Assembly (NCBI GenBank): GCA_900539095.1
Contig: UQAR01000010.1
Location: 1-41,346 of the forward strand
DNA length: 41,346 nt
Reading direction: 5' to 3'
From: an uncultured Ruminococcus sp.
Lineage (GTDB): Bacteria > Bacillota > Clostridia > Oscillospirales > Ruminococcaceae
Every line of letters begins with the position of its first letter. Position 1 is the stretch's first letter. Of this stretch, positions 22,919 to 31,220 are shown in pieces. Position numbers and translations under genes: made by a program. The notes under the pieces are model-generated. The model saw only the letters and a list, made by a program, of their open reading frames with translations. It searched no databases and was not told the origin of the DNA.

Positions 22919-24424
22919 TTACTGCACGTTATCGTTGTTTTCAATAGGTTCAGAAGAAATAAGCTCCACGTCTACAGTCGCCTGGTTGTCAGGCTTTTTC
23001 TTCTGCTCGATACAAGGCAGCGTTATCATTACCGTTGTACCAACTCCCTGTTCGCTGTTTATCTCCAGCGTACCGCCGTGCCGCTGAATGATCTCATCTG
23101 CCACCGCAAGACCGATTCCTGAACCACGTCTTGTGTGGTTCGCCTTAAAGAACTTCGTCTTGACCTTAGGCAAGTCCTCTTTTGATATTCCCATGCCCGT
23201 GTCGGAAATGGAAATACATATCTCGTTGTCCTCCTCATAAGCCTCCACCGATACAGTGTCGCCCTTGTTGGAGTATTTGATAGCGTTGTCCACAATATTT
23301 ATGAACACCTGACGCAGCCTGTTTTTGTCGCCGTAAACAAACGGCAGCATCTTTGGCTCATAATAATTTAGCGTGATACCAAGTGCCTTAGCCCTTTCCT
23401 GATAGATAAGCACCGTTTCACCAAGCTCCGCCAAAATGTCGATAGTGTCCATAATAAGCGTGAGCCTGTTGTCCTGTATCCTTGAAAAGTCCAGCAGTTC
23501 CTCTACCATTTGGGAAAGTCGCTCCGTCTCACTGGTAATGACTCTCATGCCCTTTTTGAAAGTTTCCTTGTCCTCATACATACTGGTAACAGTTTCCGTC
23601 CAGCCCTTAATGGCTGTAAGAGGCGTCCTCAGCTCGTGAGATACAGAGGAAATAAACTCATTTTTCATCTGCTCAGTATTTGACAGCTCCTGAGCCATGT
23701 AGTTTATAGAATCGCAAAGTTCGCCAAGCTCGTCATTGCGTTTCTTTTCAAGACGTTCGCTGAAATCTCCCGTAGCGTACCGTCTTGTTATGCTGTTGAT
23801 ACTTCTTATAGGTATGACGATAGATTTGATGAAAAACATACCCGAGAAGAACATGAGCATTATGATAGCCACAACTATAGCCGTGATAATAACAGACATA
23901 AAGAATATCTGACTGTCAATGTTCTTCATTGACGAAAGCATACGCAGTGCCTCATATTCACTGCCCCTAGGCGATATGACCGACGTTATCGCCATGACCT
24001 TTTCACCCGTTGACAGCTTGTATATCTGCGTGCCTATGCCGGTATCAGACTTTTTTGCGTCCTCATAATCTGTCATGCTTTCATTTTCCGACGGTGAAAA
24101 TCCCGACGATGTAACGTCCACCTCGCCGTCAGTCTTGATAGCCATAAGCTCTATCTTGTCTTTCTCGTCATAGCTTTCCACAAGGGAACGTATCTGAGAA
24201 TTGTAGTTCGTCTGCTCGTCACCTGATGCGTTCATTACCGCCGTGGCGACTATCTTCATTTTTGATGTAAGATACTGCCTTGTGGAGCTGTAGTAATAGT
24301 TTCTCACCACCACGATAAGCAGTATTTCCAGCACCACAAGTATACCCACTACCACGCCGAGATTGTTTCTCAGCCAGTGCTGCGTGATACTGTGCCTGCC
24401 GTTTTTTCTGTTTTTTCCGCTCAA
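22919..24424 (-). CDS. Membrane sensor histidine kinase (PhoR/WalK-like)
   Basis: A 501-residue protein: transmembrane helix 1 (about 22-42), an extracytoplasmic sensor loop (about 43-170), transmembrane helix 2 (about 177-200), HAMP (about 200-250), HisKA with H263 in SSVSHELRTPLTAIKGW, and HATPase_c with N, G1 and G2 boxes (NIVDNAIKYS, DTGMGI, GSGIGLAVA). It should phosphorylate the response regulator encoded 34 nt upstream. The start codon is TTG (24424) with GGAG 10 nt upstream; no ATG fits. The stimulus is unknown. Confidence 0.93.
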   Translation of the reverse strand: MSGKNRKNGRHSITQHWLRNNLGVVVGILVVLEILLIVVVRNYYYSSTRQYLTSKMKIVATAVMNASGDEQTNYNSQIRSLVESYDEKDKIELMAIKTDGEVDVTSSGFSPSENESMTDYEDAKKSDTGIGTQIYKLSTGEKVMAITSVISPRGSEYEALRMLSSMKNIDSQIFFMSVIITAIVVAIIMLMFFSGMFFIKSIVIPIRSINSITRRYATGDFSERLEKKRNDELGELCDSINYMAQELSNTEQMKNEFISSVSHELRTPLTAIKGWTETVTSMYEDKETFKKGMRVITSETERLSQMVEELLDFSRIQDNRLTLIMDTIDILAELGETVLIYQERAKALGITLNYYEPKMLPFVYGDKNRLRQVFINIVDNAIKYSNKGDTVSVEAYEEDNEICISISDTGMGISKEDLPKVKTKFFKANHTRRGSGIGLAVADEIIQRHGGTLEINSEQGVGTTVMITLPCIEQKKKPDNQATVDVELISSEPIENNDNVQ

Positions 24425-24458
24425 CTGATAAAAACTCCGTTCATCATGTTTTCACAGC

Positions 24459-25163
24459 TCAGTTAGAGCCGCCTGCCCACTTGTAGCCAAAACCCCATAT
24501 GGTAAGGATATACTTAGGATTAGAAGGTTCGTCCTCTATCTTCATTCTTATTCTTCTGATATTTACGTCAACTATCTTATCGTCGCCGTAATAGCTTTCG
24601 CCCCATATGTGATTAAGTATGCTTGAACGGTCAAGTGCAGTGTTCTGATTCTTGAAGAAATACTCCATTATCTGATACTCCACCTGTGTCAGATCTATCT
24701 GCTCGCCGTTCTTGAATACAGTCCTGCTCTTGAGATTAAGAGTGAACGGACCTGAAACTATCTGTGACGCCTCCTCAGGCTTAGAGCCTGAACGGTTCAC
24801 ACGTCTGCAAACAGCGTCCACTCTGGCAATAAGCTCAGAGATAGAGAACGGCTTTGTGATATAATCGTCCGCACCGCTCATAAGGCAGGATATCTTGTCC
24901 ATTTCCTGTGACTTAGCCGACAGCATGATAATGCCGATAGTGCTGCTTTTCTCTCTTATTTTCTTGCACACCTGCATTCCGTCGATACCCGGCATCATAA
25001 TATCCAGCAAAGCAACGTCAAAACCGCCGTCCTTTTCGTCATAAGCTTTGAGGGCGTCCTCGCCGCAGTTTACGTCAACGACCTCGTAACCACTTCTCAC
25101 AAGGTTTATGACCACAAATTCTCTTATTGAATCTTCGTCCTCGCAAACCAAAACTCTTTTCAT
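24459..25163 (-). CDS. OmpR/PhoB-family response regulator
   Basis: A 234-residue protein with a receiver domain (acidic pocket E8/D9, phospho-acceptor D54 in LLDIMMPG, K104 in ITKPF) and a C-terminal winged helix (about 135-230) ending in YILTIWGFGYKW, the OmpR-type wing. GAGGAG precedes the ATG. It is transcribed between the lipoprotein gene (21 nt upstream) and its kinase (34 nt downstream). Confidence 0.96.
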   Translation of the reverse strand: MKRVLVCEDEDSIREFVVINLVRSGYEVVDVNCGEDALKAYDEKDGGFDVALLDIMMPGIDGMQVCKKIREKSSTIGIIMLSAKSQEMDKISCLMSGADDYITKPFSISELIARVDAVCRRVNRSGSKPEEASQIVSGPFTLNLKSRTVFKNGEQIDLTQVEYQIMEYFFKNQNTALDRSSILNHIWGESYYGDDKIVDVNIRRIRMKIEDEPSNPKYILTIWGFGYKWAGGSN

Positions 25164-25184
25164 TATATTTACTCCTCTCCACCA

Positions 25185-26519
25185 TCAGTTTATTATGTAA
25201 AAGTTATTCTGTATCTCGTCAATAGTCGGTATAAGCTTTTCACGCCTGTCAAGCGGCAGCTTTACGAAATAATCAAGCTGACCTCTGCTGTCGATAAGCT
25301 CATATCCGTCGGAGATATAATCTTCCGAATCGTTCTTTGAGGAAACCGCTATCCTCATTATCTCTTCATCGCTCTCGTTTATATCTCCCGTGTATTTATA
25401 AAACACAAGTTCGTTAGTGTCGCTGTCCTTTTTCACCGTAACAGAGTTGTTCCAGCGTTTCGGGAAGGTCACGAAATATCCGTCAGATATAGCATAATAG
25501 CCTGTGTATTTAGTTTTCAGATCATAAAAATCCTCATAAACGCTCCATGTGGTCATGTATACCATTTCGTCCGCCACAGCGTTTTCATAACCCACCATAG
25601 GTGAAGTTGACGGTATCTCCACATCACCGTCGCCGTCCATATCCTCACTGTAGTAGCCCGCAGGTCTTGTGCACATAGGCAGCAGCTTTTCACTTCTCAG
25701 CCGCATAGGGTTCTGAAGTCCCGAATACCTGTAGTATATCATTTCCGTTTGCAGCTTTCCGTCAGCGGTCAGACCATCAATGAAAATAGCCCTCCTGCCG
25801 CTTTCGAGCACGCCGGTCTTTGAAGATACATATGACGTAACATTGTCGCACATATCAACGCCCTTGCTGCGAGTTATCTCGTTGTTCTGCATTTTGAGCA
25901 TTGACGCCTTAGCCGTCACCGCACCCGTGTCATTATTGGTGCTTCTCTGTATAGTTATAAGTTCGTTGTAGCCGTCATTATTTATGTCCAGCGGCTCAAG
26001 CACCGAGTATGTATCCAGTGCCACACGCTTGAAATCACCGTCAGCATAGCTGTATATCTCCAGCGTCTTTTCGTCATTGGTCAAATTTTGATATCCCACG
26101 AAAACATCTATCTGATTGCTGTTTCCCATAGGCGATATTATGACCTGATCTATATCCGTTCCTGCACCTGCAAGTTCCTTCACAGAATACCACTTGCCGC
26201 TGTCGTCCTTATCAAGTATATTCACTCTAAGCCCGTCCTCTTCCGAGCCGTTTGAAGTATACTCATAAAATACCATAGCCTCGTCAGTGGGCTCGTCATC
26301 TATATTAGCGATAACATAAGCCGAACGGTATTCGCCGTTTTTAGGATATTTCAGCGTAATATTGCTGCCCACGCTCTCAATAAGTGCCTGATGTATCTCA
26401 CTTTGCTCAGAGGTAAGCTTAGGGGCGTTTATAAGTCCCTCAACAGAAAAATTCAGTACCGAACAGCCCGTCATAGTCAGACAAGAAAAGCAGGCTGCAG
26501 CTATAACAAATTTTTTCAA
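25185..26519 (-). CDS. Lipoprotein with FG-GAP/EF-type calcium motifs, first gene of the two-component run
   Basis: A 444-residue precursor. The lipobox TMTGC is near residue 18. The mature protein is beta-rich and contains two DxDxDG-type segments (DINNDGYNEL and DMDGDGDVEI) as in FG-GAP/VCBS propeller blades, so a beta-propeller on the outer face of the membrane is likely. The start is taken as TTG at 26519, with AGGAGGG upstream; the ATG at 26546 would precede this ribosome binding site and break the signal peptide. Position directly before the response regulator and kinase suggests an accessory sensor or a target of that system (inference). Confidence 0.8.
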   Translation of the reverse strand: MKKFVIAAACFSCLTMTGCSVLNFSVEGLINAPKLTSEQSEIHQALIESVGSNITLKYPKNGEYRSAYVIANIDDEPTDEAMVFYEYTSNGSEEDGLRVNILDKDDSGKWYSVKELAGAGTDIDQVIISPMGNSNQIDVFVGYQNLTNDEKTLEIYSYADGDFKRVALDTYSVLEPLDINNDGYNELITIQRSTNNDTGAVTAKASMLKMQNNEITRSKGVDMCDNVTSYVSSKTGVLESGRRAIFIDGLTADGKLQTEMIYYRYSGLQNPMRLRSEKLLPMCTRPAGYYSEDMDGDGDVEIPSTSPMVGYENAVADEMVYMTTWSVYEDFYDLKTKYTGYYAISDGYFVTFPKRWNNSVTVKKDSDTNELVFYKYTGDINESDEEIMRIAVSSKNDSEDYISDGYELIDSRGQLDYFVKLPLDRREKLIPTIDEIQNNFYIIN

Positions 26520-26544
26520 ACGATCCCTCCTGATACACCAAAAC

Positions 26545-26575
26545 AAAAAATAGAACCGGGCATATACCCGATTCT
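26545..26575 (-). terminator. Rho-independent terminator of citrate synthase
   Basis: A 9-bp stem (26567-26575 with 26552-26560, one T-G pair), a 6-nt loop and an ATTTTTTG tail on the minus strand. It abuts the -10 box of the downstream promoter. Confidence 0.85.
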
Positions 26576-26604
26576 ATTATATCATATACACAAAAATATT
26601 TCAA
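26576..26604 (-). promoter_or_regulatory. Sigma-A promoter of the lipoprotein-RR-HK run
   Basis: TTGAAA (26599-26604), a 17-nt spacer and a perfect TATAAT (26576-26581). The start point falls near 26569, inside the 5' arm of the citrate synthase terminator. Confidence 0.82.
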
Positions 26605-26646
26605 GCCTTTTTACGCCCAATAGGGACAGGTAAAAATTTATTTTGC

Positions 26647-28032
26647 TTATCTCTCGTCAAGAGGGATATATTTCTTTTCGCCTGAGATAGCCTTGTATGC
26701 AGGACGGATTATCCTCTTTCCTGTTACCAGCTCCTCAAATCTGTGTGCACACCAGCCTGCCATTCTGGAAACGGCGAACATAGGCGTGTAAAGATCCTCA
26801 GGGATACCAAGCATACTGTAAACAAAGCCTGAGTACATATCAACGTTTGCACACATTGCCTTGTCGCTGCCCTTGATCTTCTTGAACAGCTCAGGAGTAA
26901 GTCTTTCCACCGTTTCAAGGAGCTTGTATTCTCTCTCGAACTCAGTGTTCTCAGCCATTTTCTTAGCATTCTCTCTGAGTATAACTGCTCTAGGGTCTGA
27001 CAGTGTGTAAACAGCGTGACCCATGCCGTAAACAAGACCAGTGTGGTCAAAAGCCTCTTTGTTAAGTATCTTTGTAAGGAAGTCAGCGATCTCGCCCTCG
27101 TCCTCCCAATTCTGAACGTTGTCCTTTATGCACTGGTGCATTGCAGCCACTTTCAGGTTAGCACCGCCGTGACGTGGACCTTTCAGTGAACCGATAGCCG
27201 CAGAGTATGCAGAATATGGGTCAGTGCCTGAAGAAGTAAGCACACGGCAGGCAAAAGTAGAGTTGTTTCCTCCGCCGTGCTCAGCGTGGAGCATAAGCAT
27301 AAGGTCAAGTATCTTAGCCTCTTCCTCTGTGAACTGTCTGTCAGGACGCAGTGCCGACAAGATCATCTCAGCAGTGGAATGTGTAGGTATCAGTGGGTGC
27401 ATGAACAGGCTCTCGCCGTCATAACAGCGTTTCTTTACCTGATAAGCCGAAACCATGATGTTAGGCAGCTTTGAGATAATAGATATCGCTGTAGCCATTT
27501 CATACTCAGGAGAACGGTTCTCAGGATTATCATCATATGAGTAAAGAGCCAGTATCGCTCTTGCCATTTTATTCATGATATTCTTTGACGGAGCTTTAAG
27601 TATCATATCCTCAAAGAAGTTGTCAGGGAGAGGTCTGTTTTCAGCCATCATTCCTCTGAACGCATCAAGCTCCACCCTGTTAGGCAGATCGCCCATGAGC
27701 AGCAGATACACTATCTCCTCATAGCCGAAACGTCCCTCTTTCTGAGCGTTGGACACCAGATCATTGATGTTGTATCCACGGAAGATAAGCTGACCTTGAA
27801 TAGGAGATTTCTCACCCTCGTTTACCACATATCCGTGTACGTTACAGATATTAGTAAGACCAGCCATAACACCTGTACCGTCAGAGTTTCTAAGTCCTCT
27901 TTTTACCACATATCTGTCATAAAGCTTAGGGTCAATAGTATTGTTTGCTATAAACTGTTCGCATAAAAGCGACCTTGCTGCATTATTTATCATAGAATAG
28001 ATCATCTCGCTTTCAAGTATATGATTTAACAT
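26647..28032 (-). CDS. gltA: Citrate synthase
   Basis: A 461-residue enzyme joining oxaloacetate and acetyl-CoA. Signature segments are LMLHAEHGGGNNSTF (catalytic His), GLVYGMGHAVYTLSDPR (second catalytic His) and the C-terminal RPAYKAI. It is of the longer clostridial type. Anaerobes of this group use it in a partial, biosynthetic TCA branch towards glutamate. Start choice is uncertain. The ATG at 28032 has no Shine-Dalgarno and lies only about 10 nt from the predicted transcript start. In-frame ATGs at 28005 and 27993 lie after a GAAAGCGAG stretch. Confidence 0.94.
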   Translation of the reverse strand: MLNHILESEMIYSMINNAARSLLCEQFIANNTIDPKLYDRYVVKRGLRNSDGTGVMAGLTNICNVHGYVVNEGEKSPIQGQLIFRGYNINDLVSNAQKEGRFGYEEIVYLLLMGDLPNRVELDAFRGMMAENRPLPDNFFEDMILKAPSKNIMNKMARAILALYSYDDNPENRSPEYEMATAISIISKLPNIMVSAYQVKKRCYDGESLFMHPLIPTHSTAEMILSALRPDRQFTEEEAKILDLMLMLHAEHGGGNNSTFACRVLTSSGTDPYSAYSAAIGSLKGPRHGGANLKVAAMHQCIKDNVQNWEDEGEIADFLTKILNKEAFDHTGLVYGMGHAVYTLSDPRAVILRENAKKMAENTEFEREYKLLETVERLTPELFKKIKGSDKAMCANVDMYSGFVYSMLGIPEDLYTPMFAVSRMAGWCAHRFEELVTGKRIIRPAYKAISGEKKYIPLDER

Positions 28033-28048
28033 TATAAATATAAGATAT

Positions 28049-28077
28049 ATTATACACCTTTTTCAGACTTTTGTCAA
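28049..28077 (-). promoter_or_regulatory. Sigma-A promoter of gltA
   Basis: A perfect TTGACA (28072-28077), a 17-nt spacer and a perfect TATAAT (28049-28054). The predicted start near 28042 gives a leader of only about 10 nt to the first ATG. Confidence 0.88.
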
Positions 28078-28160
28078 GTAATAAGAAAAAATGTCACAAC
28101 AAATACGCATAACACCGCCGTTTAAAAATTTGCGGTACAAAAAATCACCCTGTATGAATA

Positions 28161-28189
28161 TTTACCCATTTGCATGAATATAATATAGT
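28161..28189 (+). promoter_or_regulatory. Candidate sigma-A-type promoter of spoIID
   Basis: TTTACC (28161-28166), a 17-nt spacer and TATAGT (28184-28189). A sporulation sigma factor site was looked for but spacing did not fit (see rejected list). Confidence 0.5.
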
Positions 28190-28215
28190 ACCCCAAAAAT
28201 GAAAGGACAAACTAT

Positions 28216-29202
28216 ATGAAAGATCTCATACAGATAATGGCAGTTTTTGCAATACTGCTGACCATAATACCAATGATAGTTTTTCTCAGGCCGGATGACA
28301 GGAAAGCCAAGCCTGCCTCAGCGAAAAGTGAAAAGATATCCGTATACTTTACCGAAAGCGGCAAGACCGAGGACTACACCCTCGAAGAATACATGATAGG
28401 CTCAGTGCTCGCACAAATGCCGGCGGACTTTGAAGAAGAGGCGTTGAAAGCACAAGCCGTGCTCGCCCACACCTACATATGCCGCCGACAGCTAAGCGAG
28501 TCACGATCCCCCACCGCCTCACTGAAAGGTGCACTCATCAGCGACGACGCCAGCCTATACCAAAGCTTTTTCACCGAAAAGGCAGCCAAAGAATACTACG
28601 GCAGCGACTATGAAAAGGCATACAAAAAGGTAAAGTCAGCCGTGCAGTCAGTGGAAAACGAAATACTCACATATGACGGTGAACCCATAATCGTCGCCTT
28701 CCACGCAGCCTCAAGCGGTCACACCCAGTCCGCAAAAGCCGCATGGGGCGAGGATATCCCCTACCTCCAGTCAGTGGACAGCTCCGCCGACAAGGAACTC
28801 GCTGCCGCAGAATGTACCCAGACCCTCACCGCCAAAGACCTCCGTGACCGCCTGCTTGAGCAGTACCCCGACATAAAATTCACCAACCTTGCCTCCGCCG
28901 ACAGTTGGCTCAAAACGAAAACAGACGGCACAGGCTATGTCACAAGCCTGACCGTCTGCGGATATGATATCCAGCCAAACGCTTTCTGCGATATCCTCGA
29001 TATATCCTCCCCCTGCTTTGTCTGCACCTTTGCCAACACAAAGTTCACCTTCACATCATACGGTTTCGGACACCTTGTCGGCATGAGCCAGTATGGTGCG
29101 AACTCAATGGCACAGACAGGCTCGACCTACAAAGAGATACTGAGCCATTATTTCACAGGCGTAAAGCTGCAAAAAGCTACTGAGCAGGCACAACTGCAAT
29201 GA
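28216..29202 (+). CDS. spoIID: SpoIID/LytB-domain protein (stage II sporulation protein D-like)
   Basis: A 328-residue membrane-anchored protein (helix about residues 6-25) with the SpoIID domain. The conserved EALKAQAVLAHTY carries the catalytic Glu of the lytic transglycosylase, and SSGHTQSAKAAWGEDIPYLQSV and the C-terminal YGFGHLVGMSQYGANSMA are typical. In spore formers SpoIID cleaves glycan strands stripped of stem peptides during engulfment. The usual GHGVG is GHLVG here. AAAGGA precedes the ATG. The gene is divergent from gltA and its 3' end overlaps that of the convergent cupin gene by 26 bp. Confidence 0.9.
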   Translation: MKDLIQIMAVFAILLTIIPMIVFLRPDDRKAKPASAKSEKISVYFTESGKTEDYTLEEYMIGSVLAQMPADFEEEALKAQAVLAHTYICRRQLSESRSPTASLKGALISDDASLYQSFFTEKAAKEYYGSDYEKAYKKVKSAVQSVENEILTYDGEPIIVAFHAASSGHTQSAKAAWGEDIPYLQSVDSSADKELAAAECTQTLTAKDLRDRLLEQYPDIKFTNLASADSWLKTKTDGTGYVTSLTVCGYDIQPNAFCDILDISSPCFVCTFANTKFTFTSYGFGHLVGMSQYGANSMAQTGSTYKEILSHYFTGVKLQKATEQAQLQ

Positions 29203-29506
29203 ACACAAGGTCGCAGTCGCCGTCATTGATAAAGCTGTGCTCATGACCCTCAGGGCAGTAATGAAAGTCCCCTGCCGACAGCCTTTCCACGCCGCCGTCA
29301 TATATCATTTTGCCGCAGCCCTCCAGTACATATATCATTTCGCAGTTGCCCTCATGCCTGTGCAGACCGATAGACGCCCCCGGCACGAGCCTGCCTTTCA
29401 TCATTTTATTCTTCTCATCAGAAAAAGCACGGCTTGCAAAGCTCTTCTCTCCGCCCTTAAAATTGTCCGCAACGCTTTCCTTGATATCGTCAAAAACTAT
29501 CTTCAT
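29177..29506 (-). CDS. Small single-domain cupin protein
   Basis: A 109-residue protein made of one cupin barrel. Motif 1 is complete, with H-x-H and Glu in GLHRHEGNCEMIYVLEG, and motif 2 is complete in GDFHYCPEGHEHSFIN, so a bound divalent metal is expected. The substrate cannot be told. The ATG at 29506 is chosen because GGAGGTG lies just before it; the open frame upstream to 29527 has no start signal. It is convergent with and overlaps spoIID. Confidence 0.85.
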   Translation of the reverse strand: MKIVFDDIKESVADNFKGGEKSFASRAFSDEKNKMMKGRLVPGASIGLHRHEGNCEMIYVLEGCGKMIYDGGVERLSAGDFHYCPEGHEHSFINDGDCDLVFIAVVPAQ

Positions 29507-29560
29507 AAAAGCACCTCCATATTTCATGATGATATTATAACACCAAATGCCGAAAATTGC

Positions 29561-29594
29561 AACAAAAAAGACCCGTCCCGAAAGACAGGTCTTT
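29561..29594 (-). terminator. Rho-independent terminator of the surface-protein gene
   Basis: A 10-bp stem (29584-29593 with 29568-29577, one T-G pair), a 6-nt loop and TTTTTTG on the minus strand. Confidence 0.88.
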
Positions 29595-29633
29595 AATTAT
29601 TCTAAGTATGGATCGTAAGTCTAAAAACTCAGA

Positions 29634-30983
29634 TTACTTTCTCTTCTTAGTAGCAACTACAGCAGCACCAGCAAGTGCAACGCCTACAGCAGCAAGAGCA
29701 GCAGCACCTGTGCTTGGGTTTGTGTTAGATGCGTTGTTAGCAGCCTTTGAAGAAGTTGTGCCTGTTGAGTTTGTAGATGTTGTTGATGTTGTTGAAGAAT
29801 TACCACCCTTGTTGTCGTCCTTCTTCTCATCATCCTTCTTTGTATCGTCCTTCTTGTCATCGCCTGGCTTAGCAGAATCAGGGATAGCGTTGTTTGTTAC
29901 AACAGCGATAGCCTTGCCGTCCTTGCCCAGAAGTGTTACAGAGTTGATTGTGTAATCATCCTCGTTGTAGATCTGAAGCCATGTCTGTGAATATGTATCT
30001 GTGTTTGCAAAAACAGCCTTGTCAGATGTTCTTGTGACGTTGTAAGAACCGTCAGCCTGCTTAACAGCTGTGATTTCCTTAACACCGTCCTGCCAGCAAT
30101 ACTCAGCAGCGTTCCACTTTGTTGACTCTGAGTTCCAGCCGATTCCGCCGCCTACCCAGTCGCCAGCCTCAAGCTTTGCAGCAAGTGTGTCGCCAAGTGT
30201 GATGTTGAATGTTGCACCGTAAACATCGAGGTTTGTAAGACCTGTTCCGTCAAGAACGCTTGTAGCCTTTACAGAACCGTCCTTGTTGAGCTCAGTAAGA
30301 AGAACTACTGATGTATCCTCAACCTTGCCGTCAGCTGTCTTAAGAGCTGTCTTAAGTGTCATTGGATCAACGTCCTTCTTTGTGTCTGCTGGCTTAGAAG
30401 TATCGTCAGCCTTTGAAGAATCGCCTGCAGCTGCTGAAGAAGTAACATCAGCCTTTGAAGAATCGCCTGCTACAGTTGAAGAATCAGCTGTTGAAGATGA
30501 AGGTGCAGACTCACCTACTGCAACCATATCAGCAGAAACAAGCTTTATATCTCTGTGACCAGCCTGTGTATTGAAACCAAATCCACCATACTGATCAATC
30601 TTTACATCCTTGAGGTTGTAATAGAAATCATATGTCTTTGTACCAGCAACGCCATAGAATACTTCACCCTGATCATTGTCGCCGTTAACACCATAAACCT
30701 TAAAAGCAACGTTATCTTTTTCGGTGTATGCACCATCACTCTCAACAACAAAGTGAATTGCAAGCTTGCTCATGTCAGCATCCTTAAGTGCCTCATCGTA
30801 GCACTTTACCCACTGGCTACCCCAAGCAGACACACTGATGTTACTTACCTTTTCACCATCTTTTTGAGTATTGATTACAAACTTTGTTGCAGTATAAGTT
30901 GTATCAGCTGATACAAATGTCATACCCATTGAAGCAACAAGTGCTGCTGCTGATGCGGCAGCCAAAACCTTAGAGATTCTCAT
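29634..30983 (-). CDS. Secreted, probably sortase-anchored surface protein with NPSTG-type C-terminus
   Basis: A 449-residue precursor. Signal peptide at 1-26 (cleavage after VSA), first beta-rich module (about 27-160), a Ser/Thr/Asp-rich linker with repeated AGDSSKAD (about 163-205), a second beta-rich module (about 210-370) and a low-complexity Asp/Lys then Ser/Thr stalk. The C-terminus reads NPSTG, a hydrophobic helix and KKRK, the layout of a sortase signal. Both modules contain aromatic residues of the kind seen in carbohydrate-binding domains (WGSQWVKCYDEAL; GGIGWNSESTKWN), but no family could be assigned. Codon use is strongly biased and the promoter is good, suggesting high expression. 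The ATG at 30983 is chosen because GGAGG lies just before it. Confidence 0.82.
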   Translation of the reverse strand: MRISKVLAAASAAALVASMGMTFVSADTTYTATKFVINTQKDGEKVSNISVSAWGSQWVKCYDEALKDADMSKLAIHFVVESDGAYTEKDNVAFKVYGVNGDNDQGEVFYGVAGTKTYDFYYNLKDVKIDQYGGFGFNTQAGHRDIKLVSADMVAVGESAPSSSTADSSTVAGDSSKADVTSSAAAGDSSKADDTSKPADTKKDVDPMTLKTALKTADGKVEDTSVVLLTELNKDGSVKATSVLDGTGLTNLDVYGATFNITLGDTLAAKLEAGDWVGGGIGWNSESTKWNAAEYCWQDGVKEITAVKQADGSYNVTRTSDKAVFANTDTYSQTWLQIYNEDDYTINSVTLLGKDGKAIAVVTNNAIPDSAKPGDDKKDDTKKDDEKKDDNKGGNSSTTSTTSTNSTGTTSSKAANNASNTNPSTGAAALAAVGVALAGAAVVATKKRK

Positions 30984-31058
30984 TTGTTTTTCCTCCATTT
31001 TGTTAATAAATTTTCAATCCATATTGAGCGATATCTCCTCAACATAAATTGTAACTAT

Positions 31059-31087
31059 ATTGTAGCATACATTTACAAGTATTTCAA
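31059..31087 (-). promoter_or_regulatory. Sigma-A promoter of the surface-protein gene
   Basis: TTGAAA (31082-31087), a 17-nt spacer and TACAAT (31059-31064) on the minus strand, with a leader of about 70 nt. Confidence 0.75.
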
Positions 31088-31220
31088 TTAACGTTTTTCA
31101 CAAATTAAACATAATTCTTTAGCCATTTTTCACAATTCTGCACATTTTTCTTTCCATATATATACTAATTCTTTGTGAGAGTGTGTATAAGCTGTCTATA
31201 TAACGTTAATATTTTTATAC

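Noticed and set aside
28151..28189. Sporulation-specific sigma-E or sigma-G promoter before spoIID
   Set aside because: GTATG, ATATT and CATGAATA words are present but their spacings do not fit either consensus; a sigma-A-type pair fits better.
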